Origin: Hoeflea_A sp965249925
GTDB taxonomy: Bacteria > Pseudomonadota > Alphaproteobacteria > Rhizobiales > Rhizobiaceae
Assembly (NCBI GenBank): GCA_965249925.1
Contig: OZ252260.1
Coordinates: 7,378,001-7,442,000 of the forward strand
Reading direction: 5' to 3'
DNA: 64,000 nt
This document shows positions 44,931-54,477 of the stretch, one piece after another. The notes under the pieces are model-generated. The model searched no databases and was not told the origin of the DNA. It saw nothing but the letters and a program-made list of their open reading frames with translations. How positions within the stretch are numbered: the first letter of the stretch is position 1; every line of letters starts with the position of its first letter. The position numbers and the translations under genes were made by a program.

Positions 44931-45836
44931 TCACTGAGGATTGCCGCCGTCGGGTTCCGCTCCACTCGCATCCTGGAAGAAGCGGAAGAACTCGGTGTTC
45001 GGGGAAATCACCATGGTGGTGTCGGTATCTGTAAACCCCTGACGATAGGCCTGCATCGAACGGTAGAAATCAAAGAAGCCCTCGTCCTTCGAGAACGCCT
45101 CGGCAAAGATGCGGTTGCGTTCCGCATCGCCCTCACCGCGGGTGATTTCCGAATCACGCTGCGCCATGGACACCAGCTCGACCACCTGCCTGTCGGCGAT
45201 CGCCCGGATCCGCTGGCTGGCCTCGCGGCCCCGCGCCCGGATCAGTTCCGCTTCGGCAAGTCGCTCCGCTTTCATACGGTCATATGTCTGCTGCGACACT
45301 TCCTGGGTAAGGTCGGTCCGACGGATCCTGACATCCTCGATGGTCAGTCCGAGCGACTCGGCATCGGGACGCAGTTGGTCGCGGACCTCCGCCATCATGG
45401 CATTCCTGGCATCGGACAGGGCTGCCTCGAACCCGCGCAGGCCGTAGACACGACGCAGCGCTGAATCGAGACGCGTTCGGAGCCGTTGCTCCGCCGCGGT
45501 CACATCCCCCGAGACGGTTTCTCGGAACCGTTCGGCGTTGGTGATCTTGTAAACAACGAAAGCGTCTACCTCGTAGAACTTGCCGCCGGATACCTGTACG
45601 CGAATGTCGTCAAGGTCGAAACGGATGGCCCGCTTTTGGATCATCTGTATGTTGTCAGCCTCGATGAAAGCGAATGGCAGCTTGAAATAGATCCCGGGCT
45701 CGGTCTTGACGCTCTGGATCTTGCCGAAGCGCAGAACGATAGCCTGCTCGCCTGCCTGGACAACAAAAAAGGAAGAATAAGCGAGACCAGCGAGAATCAC
45801 GACAGCAATAATGATGATGGGAAGGCGATTGCCCAT
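44931..45836 (-). CDS. hflC: Protease modulator HflC
   Basis: A 301-residue SPFH/band 7 membrane protein that, with HflK, forms a cage around FtsH protease. An N-terminal membrane anchor (IIIIAVVILAGLAYSSFFVVQAGEQAIVLRFG) is followed by the band 7 domain (SVKTEPGIYFKLPF, VDAFVVYKITNAERF) and a coiled-coil (RIRAIADRQVVELVSMAQRD). Its start overlaps the hflK stop (TAATG). Confidence 0.96.
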   Translation of the reverse strand: MGNRLPIIIIAVVILAGLAYSSFFVVQAGEQAIVLRFGKIQSVKTEPGIYFKLPFAFIEADNIQMIQKRAIRFDLDDIRVQVSGGKFYEVDAFVVYKITNAERFRETVSGDVTAAEQRLRTRLDSALRRVYGLRGFEAALSDARNAMMAEVRDQLRPDAESLGLTIEDVRIRRTDLTQEVSQQTYDRMKAERLAEAELIRARGREASQRIRAIADRQVVELVSMAQRDSEITRGEGDAERNRIFAEAFSKDEGFFDFYRSMQAYRQGFTDTDTTMVISPNTEFFRFFQDASGAEPDGGNPQ

Positions 45837-46915
45837 TAGTTGGTTCCTCCGGTGTTGCTCCGGCCCAGTTCGTTCAACGGCAGATACGGCACGACGCCCT
45901 GCCCCTGATTTTGCTCGACGATAAATTTGTTCGAGGTCTTGAAGACCTCCTCCATGGTCTCGAGGAAGAGCCGCTTGCGCGTCACATCCGGAGCCCTGGC
46001 ATACTGTTCATAGATGGAGACGAAGCGCTGTGCCTCACCTTCGGCCTCGTTGACCACGCGGTCCTTGTAGGCGGCCGCTTCCTCGCGGATCTGAGCCGCT
46101 TCACCACGTGCCTGACCAAGCTGCTGATTGGAGTATTGATTGGCTTCTTCGACGAAGCGGTCTTCGTCCTGCTCAGCACGCTGCACCTCATCGAACGCAT
46201 CGGCCACTTCGCGCGGCGGTGCGGCGTCCTCGATGGACACGGTATTGATCGCAATGCCGGCGCCGTAGCTGTCCATGGTCGATTGTATCGTGGTTTTCAC
46301 GCTGTCGGCGATCGCCTGACGATTGTCGCGGAAGACGTCCTGTGCCGGCCGACGCCCAACAACTTCACGCATGGCACTTTCAGCCACCTGGCGAAGCGTA
46401 TCCTCCGGTTGCAGCACGTTAAACAGGTAGGATTTCGGATCGACGATCGCATAGAGAACCGAGAACTGCACGTCGACGATGTTCTGGTCGCCCGACAGCA
46501 TCAGCCCTTGCGTAGCGCCGCTGCGCGACTGGCCGCCAATGTTGATCTGCCGTTCCACGATGCTGACCATCTCGACCCTCTCGATCGGCCACCACAGGAA
46601 GTGCAGACCTGGCTGCGACACTTCGTCTTTTGGATCGCCGAACAACAGCACGACACCGCGCTGATCCGGCTGAACGGTGTAAATGGCCTGGAAAGCCCAC
46701 AGCAACAGCAGACCAGCCACGATTACAGCAATAAACACAGGGCTTCCGCCGCCACCGCCGGGCAAAGCGTTTTTTAGCTGGTCCTGGCTCTTTCGGATGA
46801 TTTCCTCAAGGTCCGGTGGCGCACCGCCGCCGCCCGGTCGACGCGGTCCCCGCGGCCCCTGGCCCCAAGGGCCCTGGTTATTGCCGCCGCTGCCGTTTTG
46901 ATTGCTCCAGGGCAT
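45836..46915 (-). CDS. hflK: Protease modulator HflK
   Basis: A 359-residue SPFH protein. The N-terminus is a Gly/Pro/Asn-rich cytoplasmic tail (NQNGSGGNNQGPWGQGPRG), then a membrane helix (VFIAVIVAGLLLLWAFQAIYTVQPDQRG), the band 7 domain (VVLLFGDPKDEVSQPGLHFLWWPIE) and a helical cage segment (QLGQARGEAAQIREEAAAYKDRVVNEA). It heads the hflK-hflC-DUF2065-htrA run; the promoter must lie in 46916-47158. Confidence 0.96.
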   Translation of the reverse strand: MPWSNQNGSGGNNQGPWGQGPRGPRRPGGGGAPPDLEEIIRKSQDQLKNALPGGGGGSPVFIAVIVAGLLLLWAFQAIYTVQPDQRGVVLLFGDPKDEVSQPGLHFLWWPIERVEMVSIVERQINIGGQSRSGATQGLMLSGDQNIVDVQFSVLYAIVDPKSYLFNVLQPEDTLRQVAESAMREVVGRRPAQDVFRDNRQAIADSVKTTIQSTMDSYGAGIAINTVSIEDAAPPREVADAFDEVQRAEQDEDRFVEEANQYSNQQLGQARGEAAQIREEAAAYKDRVVNEAEGEAQRFVSIYEQYARAPDVTRKRLFLETMEEVFKTSNKFIVEQNQGQGVVPYLPLNELGRSNTGGTN

Positions 46916-47158
46916 TAAATCCTCACAGTCTGGCCTGCACGGGCGGGTTCAACATCGTGAGCGTTGCAAACCCGAATGTGCCGGTCATTGTTTTTCCTTT
47001 TGTCCGCGCATCGATAAGCGGGGTGACCAAACCCGGTCAAGGCCTATTCATAAACACGCAATCGGGCGTTACTGCGGTTATAGGTACAGTCCCGGCCGCT
47101 TTCAACGCGAGGCGCGCATAAAGGCACCCGTTTTCCGCGACGTGAATGCAACAATTTG

Positions 47159-47704
47159 CTACGCTTTTTCGCCGGATTCCTGCTTGCGACGGTAGATCAC
47201 GTAGCGTGTCGCAGCACTATCCTTCGGCCCTTCCGGATAGACCTGTTCAGATTCGATTTCCCAATCCGATCGGTCGATACCAGGAAAACAAGTGTCACCC
47301 TTGGGTGCCGCTTCCACATGGGTGACGTGCATGCGATCGGCGATTGGCATGACCTGAGCATAGATCTGTCCGCCGCCGAGGACACACACGGAATCGATAT
47401 CGTCTGCCGCAGCCTGGCGCCGCGCCATGCTCAATGCCTGTTCGACCGAATCGGCAACCTTAACGCCGGGAGCCTGGAACCGTGCATTGCGCGTTACCAC
47501 GATGTTGGTGCGCCCGGGCAGCGCTCGACCGATAGACTGATAGGTTCTACGCCCCATCACCACCGGACGGCCCATCGTGATCGCCTTGAAACGCTTGAGA
47601 TCGGTCGACAGGTGCCATGGCATGGCGCCTTCATTGCCGATGACTCCGTTGGACCCCACGGCGACCACTATCTCCACCCGGATTTGGCTGCCGCTGTTCG
47701 TCAC
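47159..47704 (-). CDS. folA: Dihydrofolate reductase
   Basis: A 181-residue dihydrofolate reductase. The start is a GTG that overlaps the thyA stop (GTGA). Active-site features are VEIVVAVGSNGVIGNEGAMPWHLSTDLKRFKAIT (Trp and the substrate-binding Asp), RPVVMGRRTYQSIGRALPGR for NADPH, and CVLGGGQIYAQVMP. It regenerates tetrahydrofolate consumed by ThyA, encoded immediately upstream in the same transcript. Confidence 0.97.
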   Translation of the reverse strand: MTNSGSQIRVEIVVAVGSNGVIGNEGAMPWHLSTDLKRFKAITMGRPVVMGRRTYQSIGRALPGRTNIVVTRNARFQAPGVKVADSVEQALSMARRQAAADDIDSVCVLGGGQIYAQVMPIADRMHVTHVEAAPKGDTCFPGIDRSDWEIESEQVYPEGPKDSAATRYVIYRRKQESGEKA

Positions 47705-48495
47705 ACCGCGACCTTTGCAGGGATATGTGGATGCGGATCATATCCCTCTAGTGCGAAATCCTCGAAGCAAAAGCCAAACAGATCGTCGACCGCGGGGTTG
47801 ATGCGCATGATCGGCAAGGCCCTCGGCTCTCGCTGCAATTGCAGCTGCGCCTGCTCGAAATGATTGTGGTAGAGGTGGGCATCACCCAATGTCAGCACGA
47901 AATCTCCCGGCCGCAGACCGCTGACCTGCGCCATCATCATCGTCAGCAAAGCGTAGGATGCGATATTGAAGGGAACGCCCAGGAAAATGTCCGCTGAGCG
48001 CTGGTACAGCTGGCAGGAGAGCTTTCCCTGCGCAACGTAGAACTGAAACAGACAATGGCAGGGCGGCAACGCCATCTGGTCGACCAGCGCCGGATTCCAG
48101 GCCGACACCACCAGGCGGCGGGAATTCGGATTGGTGCGTAGCGCATGGAGCACATCCGAAATCTGGTCGATCGCCCGGCCGTCCGGCGCCGGCCAGGATC
48201 GCCACTGGTAGCCGTATACCGGACCCAGATCGCCGTTTTCATCTGCCCACTCGTCCCATATGCTGACGCCGTTTTTCTTCAGCCAACCGATGTTCGTATC
48301 CCCTCGCAGGAACCACAGCAGTTCGATGATGATCGAGCGCAAATGCAATTTCTTGGTGGTCAGGACGGGAAAGCCATCAGCAAGATCGAAGCGCATCTGA
48401 TGTCCGAAGACGGATCGGGTGCCGGTGCCGGTGCGGTCGTCTCGGTCGACGCCGGTCTCGAGCACACGCCTCAACAGCTCATGATATTCCTGCAT
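47701..48495 (-). CDS. thyA: Thymidylate synthase
   Basis: A 264-residue ThyA, the methylene-tetrahydrofolate enzyme producing dTMP. It begins MQEYHELLRRVLETG at 48495 with GGGAG six bases upstream; the longer frame is not homologous. Conserved elements are DRTGTGTRSVFGHQMRFDL, LLWFLRGDTNIGWL, the catalytic Cys in ALPPCHCLFQFYV (about residue 146), QLYQRSADIFLGVPFNIASYALL and LGDAHLYHNH. First gene of thyA-folA. Confidence 0.98.
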   Translation of the reverse strand: MQEYHELLRRVLETGVDRDDRTGTGTRSVFGHQMRFDLADGFPVLTTKKLHLRSIIIELLWFLRGDTNIGWLKKNGVSIWDEWADENGDLGPVYGYQWRSWPAPDGRAIDQISDVLHALRTNPNSRRLVVSAWNPALVDQMALPPCHCLFQFYVAQGKLSCQLYQRSADIFLGVPFNIASYALLTMMMAQVSGLRPGDFVLTLGDAHLYHNHFEQAQLQLQREPRALPIMRINPAVDDLFGFCFEDFALEGYDPHPHIPAKVAV

Positions 48496-48750
48496 TCCTG
48501 GCTCCCGCATCGATTCGCCAAGCCATCTTACACCAAAGATGGCAATCATCGGGACGCCGGAACCAAGCGCTGTAGAAGCGCAGGCGGTCACTCATCGATC
48601 GGTTGCCGGCAGCAACCGGCTCCCGTAACGGATGACTGCCGATCGACCCAATCATGATCTGCCGTCGCACTGTTGTGGACGGATTTATGAACCCCGCAAG
48701 CCACGACCCGCTGGGTCTTTTCATCGCAGGCACAAGGTCTTATATCTATA

Positions 48751-48832
48751 TTGCTGCTTCGGCAGCTATGGCGATAAACGGAAGATGCAATAAACCCATC
48801 GGACCCGGGGGCGGTACCCGGCGCCTCCACCA
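48751..48832 (+). ncRNA. ssrA: Two-piece tmRNA, acceptor segment
   Basis: The 3' acceptor part of a circularly permuted tmRNA, placed first in the gene as in alphaproteobacteria. It ends with a T-arm-like hairpin CCGGG-GGCGGTA-CCCGG, acceptor strand CGCCTCC, discriminator A and encoded CCA (48830-48832). The start is approximate, judged from a TATATC -10-like element at 48741-48746 and a GCTGC-TTCG-GCAGC hairpin just after it. Roughly 82 nucleotides. Confidence 0.85.
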
Positions 48833-48866
48833 AAACCGGCCGAAGATGAGACCGCGGGCCGGTTTT
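48832..48866 (+). other. Excised tmRNA spacer hairpin
   Basis: AAAACCGGCC (48832-48841) and GGCCGGTTTT (48857-48866) form a perfect 10-bp stem between the acceptor and coding pieces. Processing of this loop yields the two separate RNA chains in known permuted tmRNAs. Confidence 0.8.
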
Positions 48867-48869
48867 GAT

Positions 48870-49080
48870 GGGGGCGAAACAGGATCGACGAGGGTGTAAA
48901 GATCAACTTTTCGCTCGGCATGGTTCCGCCGTTATCGGGCCGACTCAATAGTTGCAAACGACAACTATGCGGAAGCCCGTCTCGCCGCTTAATGCGGTGC
49001 GACAGCTTCAAATGAACTCCTGACCGGTCGCACGGTCAGGCGGGGTTCGGAGGCACCTGGCAACAGAAGCCTCCACTTAA
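48870..49080 (+). ncRNA. ssrA: Two-piece tmRNA, coding segment
   Basis: Starts GGGGGCGAAACAGGATCGAC, whose first seven bases pair with CGCCTCC of the acceptor piece (one G-T pair). The resume codon GCA is at 48954, and 48954-48992 encodes ANDNYAEARLAA and a stop, the ssrA degradation tag. Downstream stems are CCTGACCG/CGGTCAGG (49019-49040) and GGAGGC/GCCTCC (49049-49074). The 3' end is approximate. It rescues stalled ribosomes and tags their products for proteolysis. Confidence 0.92.
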
Positions 49081-49188
49081 GCGGGGACCGGCCTAACGCT
49101 CGCACGGACTGGATATCGATGCCAGTCGTCAGCGCTTCGCTGGAGACGGTGGGATTGCACGGGCAAAAACACAAGGCGGAACGAAGCG

Positions 49189-49731
49189 GTGCGGGACCAA
49201 ATCAGATACGATATTCTGGCACAGGACGCCCTCAGAGGTGTGATCAGAAAGGTGTTGGGGGAGGTCGCAGCGACCGGAAGTCTGCCTGGCGATCATCATT
49301 TTTATATTACCTTCCTGACCAATGCGCCTGGCGTGCGCATTTCAAGTTACCTGAAAGAGCGCTATTCCGAGCAGATGACGATCGTCATCCAGCACCAGTT
49401 CTGGGATCTGAAGGTGAGTGAAAACTATTTCGAAATCGGGCTTTCTTTCTCCGACAAACCGGAAAAGCTGCACATTCCGTTTGCCGCCATTCGCGGCTTC
49501 TTCGATCCGTCGGTCAATTTCGAACTCGAGTTCGAAACCATGGTCGCCGACAATGAAGACGAGCCTGGGCTGACGTCTCAAGGTGAGACCGATGAGGAGT
49601 CCGAGGAGACTCCCACCGAAATCACTCCGGAACTGCCTGCGCCCGCCGACGAAGCCGACACCAGCGCCGGAACGGATGACGCCAACAGCGCCGATGTCGT
49701 ATCGCTGGATTCCTTCCGAAAGAAGAACTAG
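49189..49731 (+). CDS. sspB: SspB-type adaptor for ClpXP
   Basis: A 180-residue alphaproteobacterial SspB, which delivers ssrA-tagged proteins to ClpXP. The folded domain (about residues 1-120) includes HHFYITFLTNAPGVRISSYLKERYSEQMTIVIQHQFWDL and KLHIPFAAIRGFFDPSVNFELEF. A long acidic linker (GETDEESEETPTEI) follows, and the C-terminal tail ending VVSLDSFRKKN is the ClpX-docking type. The start is GTG with GGCGGA upstream. It lies about 100 bases downstream of the tmRNA, the source of its substrate tag. Confidence 0.92.
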   Translation: MRDQIRYDILAQDALRGVIRKVLGEVAATGSLPGDHHFYITFLTNAPGVRISSYLKERYSEQMTIVIQHQFWDLKVSENYFEIGLSFSDKPEKLHIPFAAIRGFFDPSVNFELEFETMVADNEDEPGLTSQGETDEESEETPTEITPELPAPADEADTSAGTDDANSADVVSLDSFRKKN

Positions 49732-49904
49732 ATCCTGCCATGGTCAGCCTGATCATTTGGTGGTGGAAAACCGGTGCGGTCGGATAGGCGTCGCGCAGCC
49801 GCGATATGGTGCATCCGTGAAGCGGCGTCGCTCCAACGTGCGCAATGGGCGACCAAAGTCGCCACGGTCAAGTGTTCAATCTGATCGAGAAAGGGTCTAG
49901 CTAG

Positions 49905-50129
49905 ATGTCGGGCGATATCATCAATCTTCGGCAATACCGGAAGCGCAAGAGCCGCGAAGAAAAAGAAAAAGCGGCGGAAGCCAACCGCATCGAGCACGGC
50001 AGGACCAAAGCGGAAAAGAAACTGACCGATGCATTGAAGCGACAAGCCGTCCGCTCTCTGGATCAAAAACGTCTCGAATCGAAACCGAGTTCGTCCACCA
50101 AGGGGCGCGACGATCCGGCCGGATCATGA
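49905..50129 (+). CDS. DUF4169 small basic protein
   Basis: A 74-residue very basic protein: MSGDIINLRQYRKRKSREEKEKAAEANRIEHGRTKAEK, matching the alphaproteobacterial DUF4169 family. It appears largely helical and charged. Function unknown, possibly nucleic-acid associated. Its stop overlaps the next start by four bases (ATGA), so it is coupled to the ribbon-helix-helix protein. Confidence 0.85.
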   Translation: MSGDIINLRQYRKRKSREEKEKAAEANRIEHGRTKAEKKLTDALKRQAVRSLDQKRLESKPSSSTKGRDDPAGS

Positions 50130-50344
50130 TTCAAAAACATTCGATCAGCATCCGCGGCCATCGCACCAGCGTGTCGTTGGAGAAGGAGTTCTGGGACAGC
50201 CTGCAGACTATCGCCCGTAGCCGGGGTCAGACATTCGCTGCACTGATGGCCGAAATCGACGAACAGCGCCAGCCCGACGTAAACCTGTCCTCGGCTGCGC
50301 GCGTTTACGCCTTGGGTTGGTTCAAACAGCAATCACTGCGTTGA
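50126..50344 (+). CDS. Ribbon-helix-helix domain protein
   Basis: A 72-residue protein: an N-terminal beta strand and helices (HSISIRGHRTSVSLEKEFWDSLQTIARSRGQTFAALMAEID) in the ribbon-helix-helix pattern of small alphaproteobacterial DNA-binding proteins. It may regulate its own pair. The 3' end overlaps that of the AsmA-like gene by 12 bases, tail to tail. Confidence 0.87.
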   Translation: MIQKHSISIRGHRTSVSLEKEFWDSLQTIARSRGQTFAALMAEIDEQRQPDVNLSSAARVYALGWFKQQSLR

Positions 50345-53300
50345 TACGGTGGAATCACCGTCCACCGTATCGAAATTCAAAGGCGGCAAAGCTTGGCGCT
50401 CAATGCCGCGGTTTACAATGCTGCCCTGCTGTTTCTCGCCAGCCCGCTCGATCGCCTCTTCGACCTGCCGCAGGAATTCCTCGTCCGTCAATGGTCGCCC
50501 GCCGTTCCGGGCAAGCCGTTCCGCGACGATCCGTGCAGCACGTCTGCGTTGTTCTGCCAGCGTGCGTTCGCGCGCCTCGGCTTCGCGAAGGATCGCATCG
50601 TCCATCTCCGGTCGGGGCACGAGCAGCACCTCTTCGCTGGTCTCGGGCACCACACGGTTCAGCCGGTCTGGCCCCAGGCTGGCGTCCTCTTCAATCGGGG
50701 TTTCTTCCTCTTCAAGTCGAAGACGTTGCAGGGCTTCCTGTCGTTTCTGCGTGCGCTGTTTCGAAAGGGCAACCTCGCGCCGCAGTCGCTGATTCTCAAG
50801 CACGATCGCTTGCAGGGTTTCCACCCTGCGCCGTTCCCGTTCATAGGCGCGCAGCGACAGATAATTGGTCAGTTCCGCGGCATCGATCATCCGTTCCGGA
50901 TCAGACATCGGCCCCAGGAAGGCGAGGTTGACGGACGGAACAGCCCCGGTCAGTGCGTCTGAATCAGGATCGAATTCCAGATCGAACCTGGCTTCCACCG
51001 CCTGATCGGCAACATCCAGCCGGGCTTCGCCGCGAAGCGCTGCGCCCGAATCCGAAAGCGCGATATTCGGCAGCCGTACGGTGCCGGCGGCGATGGTAAA
51101 GGGCACCGTGGTTTCGCCGGCAAAGAAACTGCCATTCGACACGATCTGCTCCGCCAGGCCTCTAACGGTTTCGCTGGCGATTTCGAAATTTTCGTCGTCA
51201 GCGGCCGTCAGGATCTGCGGAAGCGACTCATTCTCAAGGCCGTCCAGTTCCAATGCCGACATTTCCAGCAGGCCGGAGCCGGTCAACGAGGCAACCATGG
51301 CGCGCAAGCTCTTACCGGCGCCTTCGAACGACGCGGATACATCCATCGTTCCGGTGGCGATCGGAAAGCCATCGTGTTGCCACACCAATGGCGCCAGGCG
51401 GGCGCCCTCGACCTGCAACTGACCGGACATGAAGCCTGAGCCCTGACGGTTGGCAAGGCGCACATTCCCCGAAAACAGCCCACCCAGCCATTCCGCGGCG
51501 ACATTGCGCCACTGCAATTCGTTGTCGTTCAGCACCAGCTTACCGGACCATTGGGCCGCCGGCGGACCGAACTTCAGATCCGCCGTGTCGGCGATCAAAT
51601 CGAGATCAAGCGACACATCGGATTGCAGGGGCGGCAGGAACTCACGGTTGCTCCAACCGGGCTCGCCCGTCAGCACGGTGTTGAAACCGAGCATCATTTC
51701 AGCCATCCAACCCAGGTCGATCCGTGACAACGAAAGAGACCCATCGGCACGAAACGCATCGGTGCCCCGGTTGACCGTGACGTCGCCGGCAAAGCTCACA
51801 TCTGATGCGACACCCTCGATACCGGTGAGATGAACGCGGTCGGCTTCGGTGCCGATGGTGGCGGTCAATTGCGTCGGCAGCGTCGTCTCAGGCGAACCGA
51901 GCACGATCCCGTTGGACAACAGATAGGGCGACAAATCGGAGGACTCGAGCGTCAGGTTGAAGTCAGCCTGGAGCTTGCGGTCCACATCCTGCCAGGTTTT
52001 GCCGGTGGCGATGGCCGAAGTGTCGGATGCTTTGTAGTCGATTGAGAAGCTCAGGTCCTGGGCCGGCACGCCCTCGAGGCGAAGCTCGGCATTCGCTGGC
52101 CCCGGAAGCTCGAACGGCAGCGCCGCAATGCCCAACTGACCCAGAAGCACCCGTGGCGAATTGTTGCGGATGTCGGCGATGACCGAAATCTGTCCGGTCG
52201 CCAGCGATGCCAGCGCGTCGTTTCGCTCCAGCGTCAAATTGAATCTGCTGCCGCCGATCTCACCCCGTGCATCGGCGGTCAGCGTTGCCTGCGCATCTGC
52301 GCTGTTGCCGAAGCGCGCCCGCAGATCGACCGTCGCGTCGTCAAACAATCCGCTATTTGACCGCAGGTGATCGAGTACCGGATGGCCGCCCGACAACGTC
52401 GACAGCAGCGCCACGATCGTGTCGCTCCTCTCGGCCATCACGCTGAGGTCCACTTCGCCCTGTGGAGCCTCGAATACGCTTTCCAATCGACCGACGCTGG
52501 AAATCGAAGCGCCGGCAATGTCGGTGACCGTAAACCGATCGATGTCCAGTGTGCCCCCCTTGAGCCGCAGCGACAGATCAGCGCCCTCGGCCGCGACACC
52601 CAAGGCTTCGAAGCGCTCCGCGCTGAAGCGCGCGCTGATGTCGTGTCCGGCGAGCCGGTTGCCGCTGCCCTCGCCCACAACAAGACCGGCGAAGGCGCGG
52701 ATGGCATCCAGGTCGACATATTCACCGTCCAACCGCATGTTCAGTGATGGTCGGCCCTGTAAAGGGACAACCCGCTCCAGCCGGCCCTCAAGCAACGCCG
52801 ACCCGATGGCAATGTTCATCTGGTCGAATCGTTGAAGCTGCGCCGACAGGTCGACATTGGCTTCGATACCGGCGGCATCGAGCCGTCGAATCGCCGGATC
52901 GACGTCGTCTGTCAGCCATGAGGCGAAACCCGACGGTTGAGTCGAGGCGATCACCATTTTGCCGGAAAAGGTGAAATCCGATCCGACACCGAGTTGGCCC
53001 TCCGCCTCGAACCGTGTGCGGCCCGGCAAACTGGCGAGTACACGTTCGATCCGCCACGCCGTTCCGTCCGGCTTGGCGTCGATAATCACGTCGCGGACGG
53101 TCGTATCGCCAGCCACGATGGCCGGCAAAGCCACCGATACGCGACCGGGCATCTGTGGAACCGGGGCCCAGGCAAGCAGACTGCGCAGCGCCGACAACCT
53201 TTGTTTGAAAGAACGTACGACCGCCGCGGCTTGGTCCTGGTCGTCCTCGCCGAAACGATCGAAATTCAGCTGCTGACCGTCGGCTATCAGCAGAAACTCT

Positions 53301-54232
53301 GGGTTCTTACCGGTATCGAAGGTAGCTTCGCCGGAAACGATGTATGGGTCCTTTGGCGAACCCGTTTCCAGCCGATAATCATCGACCCGCAGGCGCTCGT
53401 TGTCGAGTTCGAATACACCGCGTGCCTTGGCGTAGAACGACCGGTTGCCACGATTGCCCCTGACAACACCGTCCGTCGTCCTCGAGGGATCCACAGCCTG
53501 CAGCGTGAAATTGCCCGAATAGCGCGGTTGCAGATCCTCTATACGCGCGTCACCCTCCATTTCGACTGTGAAAGGCTGTGCGACCGGCAGCAGCTTGGCG
53601 CGCAGCCGGATGCCACCATTCGGCAACAGTGCGCCGGTGCGCAAGGAAAAGGCGGTATCGATTCCCTCCATGCGGACCGCGCCTTCTATCTGCCACGGAC
53701 CGGCGAGAGACTCCGCCGCCATATGCATGTTCAGGCCTTCAAGTCGGTATTGCCTGTCGTTCTGCTCGTCCAGTACCTGGACCTGCCCGTTGACCACACC
53801 GATGTTTTCCAGCACCAGCGCCTGGCCGGGCAATGTCTTCTCACTGCGCAAAGCCCAGTCCAACTCACCGTCCGGCGACAGACGTACGGTTGCCTGCGGA
53901 TTCTCGATGCGCATATCGAAAATGCGGATCTCGCCGCTCAAGAAAGGTGCCAGTTCGGCATCCATCGAAAACCGCTCGATGGTCATCATCGGTTCGCCGT
54001 CTTGGCCCTCGCCGACAACGACATTGTCAAAGGTTACGGAAGGAAACGGCACCAACCGCGCATCGGCGCCACCCAGAACCTGTACCGGTTGGCCAAGAAC
54101 ACGGCTCGCCTCCCGTTCGAAGTCCTCGCGGTAGGTCGACCAATCGACAAAATACGGACCGATCAGCGCCGCAAAAAGCGCCAGAACCACCAGACCGCCG
54201 AAGAACACAAAAACTCGAACCAGATCAAGCAC
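50333..54232 (-). CDS. AsmA-family envelope protein
   Basis: A 1299-residue AsmA-like protein. It starts at GTG after GGAAAGG with a single N-terminal anchor (VFVFFGGLVVLALFAALIGPYFV), then the AsmA N-terminal pattern (DWSTYREDFEREASRVLGQPVQVLGGADARLVPFPSVTFDNVVVGE). The rest is a very long beta-rich region of repeated strands, in the periplasm, as in bridge-like lipid transfer proteins. A late AsmA_2-type block (LRAMVASLTGSGLLEMSALELDG) precedes a highly charged coiled-coil tail (RRVETLQAIVLENQRLRREVALSKQRTQKRQEALQRL). Likely phospholipid transport or envelope assembly. Confidence 0.9.
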   Translation of the reverse strand: MLDLVRVFVFFGGLVVLALFAALIGPYFVDWSTYREDFEREASRVLGQPVQVLGGADARLVPFPSVTFDNVVVGEGQDGEPMMTIERFSMDAELAPFLSGEIRIFDMRIENPQATVRLSPDGELDWALRSEKTLPGQALVLENIGVVNGQVQVLDEQNDRQYRLEGLNMHMAAESLAGPWQIEGAVRMEGIDTAFSLRTGALLPNGGIRLRAKLLPVAQPFTVEMEGDARIEDLQPRYSGNFTLQAVDPSRTTDGVVRGNRGNRSFYAKARGVFELDNERLRVDDYRLETGSPKDPYIVSGEATFDTGKNPEFLLIADGQQLNFDRFGEDDQDQAAAVVRSFKQRLSALRSLLAWAPVPQMPGRVSVALPAIVAGDTTVRDVIIDAKPDGTAWRIERVLASLPGRTRFEAEGQLGVGSDFTFSGKMVIASTQPSGFASWLTDDVDPAIRRLDAAGIEANVDLSAQLQRFDQMNIAIGSALLEGRLERVVPLQGRPSLNMRLDGEYVDLDAIRAFAGLVVGEGSGNRLAGHDISARFSAERFEALGVAAEGADLSLRLKGGTLDIDRFTVTDIAGASISSVGRLESVFEAPQGEVDLSVMAERSDTIVALLSTLSGGHPVLDHLRSNSGLFDDATVDLRARFGNSADAQATLTADARGEIGGSRFNLTLERNDALASLATGQISVIADIRNNSPRVLLGQLGIAALPFELPGPANAELRLEGVPAQDLSFSIDYKASDTSAIATGKTWQDVDRKLQADFNLTLESSDLSPYLLSNGIVLGSPETTLPTQLTATIGTEADRVHLTGIEGVASDVSFAGDVTVNRGTDAFRADGSLSLSRIDLGWMAEMMLGFNTVLTGEPGWSNREFLPPLQSDVSLDLDLIADTADLKFGPPAAQWSGKLVLNDNELQWRNVAAEWLGGLFSGNVRLANRQGSGFMSGQLQVEGARLAPLVWQHDGFPIATGTMDVSASFEGAGKSLRAMVASLTGSGLLEMSALELDGLENESLPQILTAADDENFEIASETVRGLAEQIVSNGSFFAGETTVPFTIAAGTVRLPNIALSDSGAALRGEARLDVADQAVEARFDLEFDPDSDALTGAVPSVNLAFLGPMSDPERMIDAAELTNYLSLRAYERERRRVETLQAIVLENQRLRREVALSKQRTQKRQEALQRLRLEEEETPIEEDASLGPDRLNRVVPETSEEVLLVPRPEMDDAILREAEARERTLAEQRRRAARIVAERLARNGGRPLTDEEFLRQVEEAIERAGEKQQGSIVNRGIERQALPPLNFDTVDGDSTVSTQ

Positions 54233-54477
54233 CCCTTTCCAGGCACAGTCCCGTCAGACCGTACGGGAAACCAAATCCATCGACATCCCGTCATCGGGAT
54301 CATACAGGCACACGCACACACTCTGAACGCCCGAACGACGACATCCCATCCGGTCGCGTCGCCACAAATCCATCTCGATATGCCCCGACACCCTGTTTAT
54401 ACGCGGAAAACGGCGTCGTCATGATAATTCGTGCATATGCAGCAAACGGGAGAACTGACTCCCAGCTGGACCGTACG

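Noticed and set aside
46916..47158. Possible small coding frame between hflK and folA
   Set aside because: It lies in the hflK promoter region with no ribosome site or homology; the frames run into hflK antisense.
52937..54424. Open frame of 495 codons on the plus strand opposite the AsmA-like gene
   Set aside because: It is antisense to a well-supported large gene, has His/Arg/Gln-rich shadow composition, and matches no fold.
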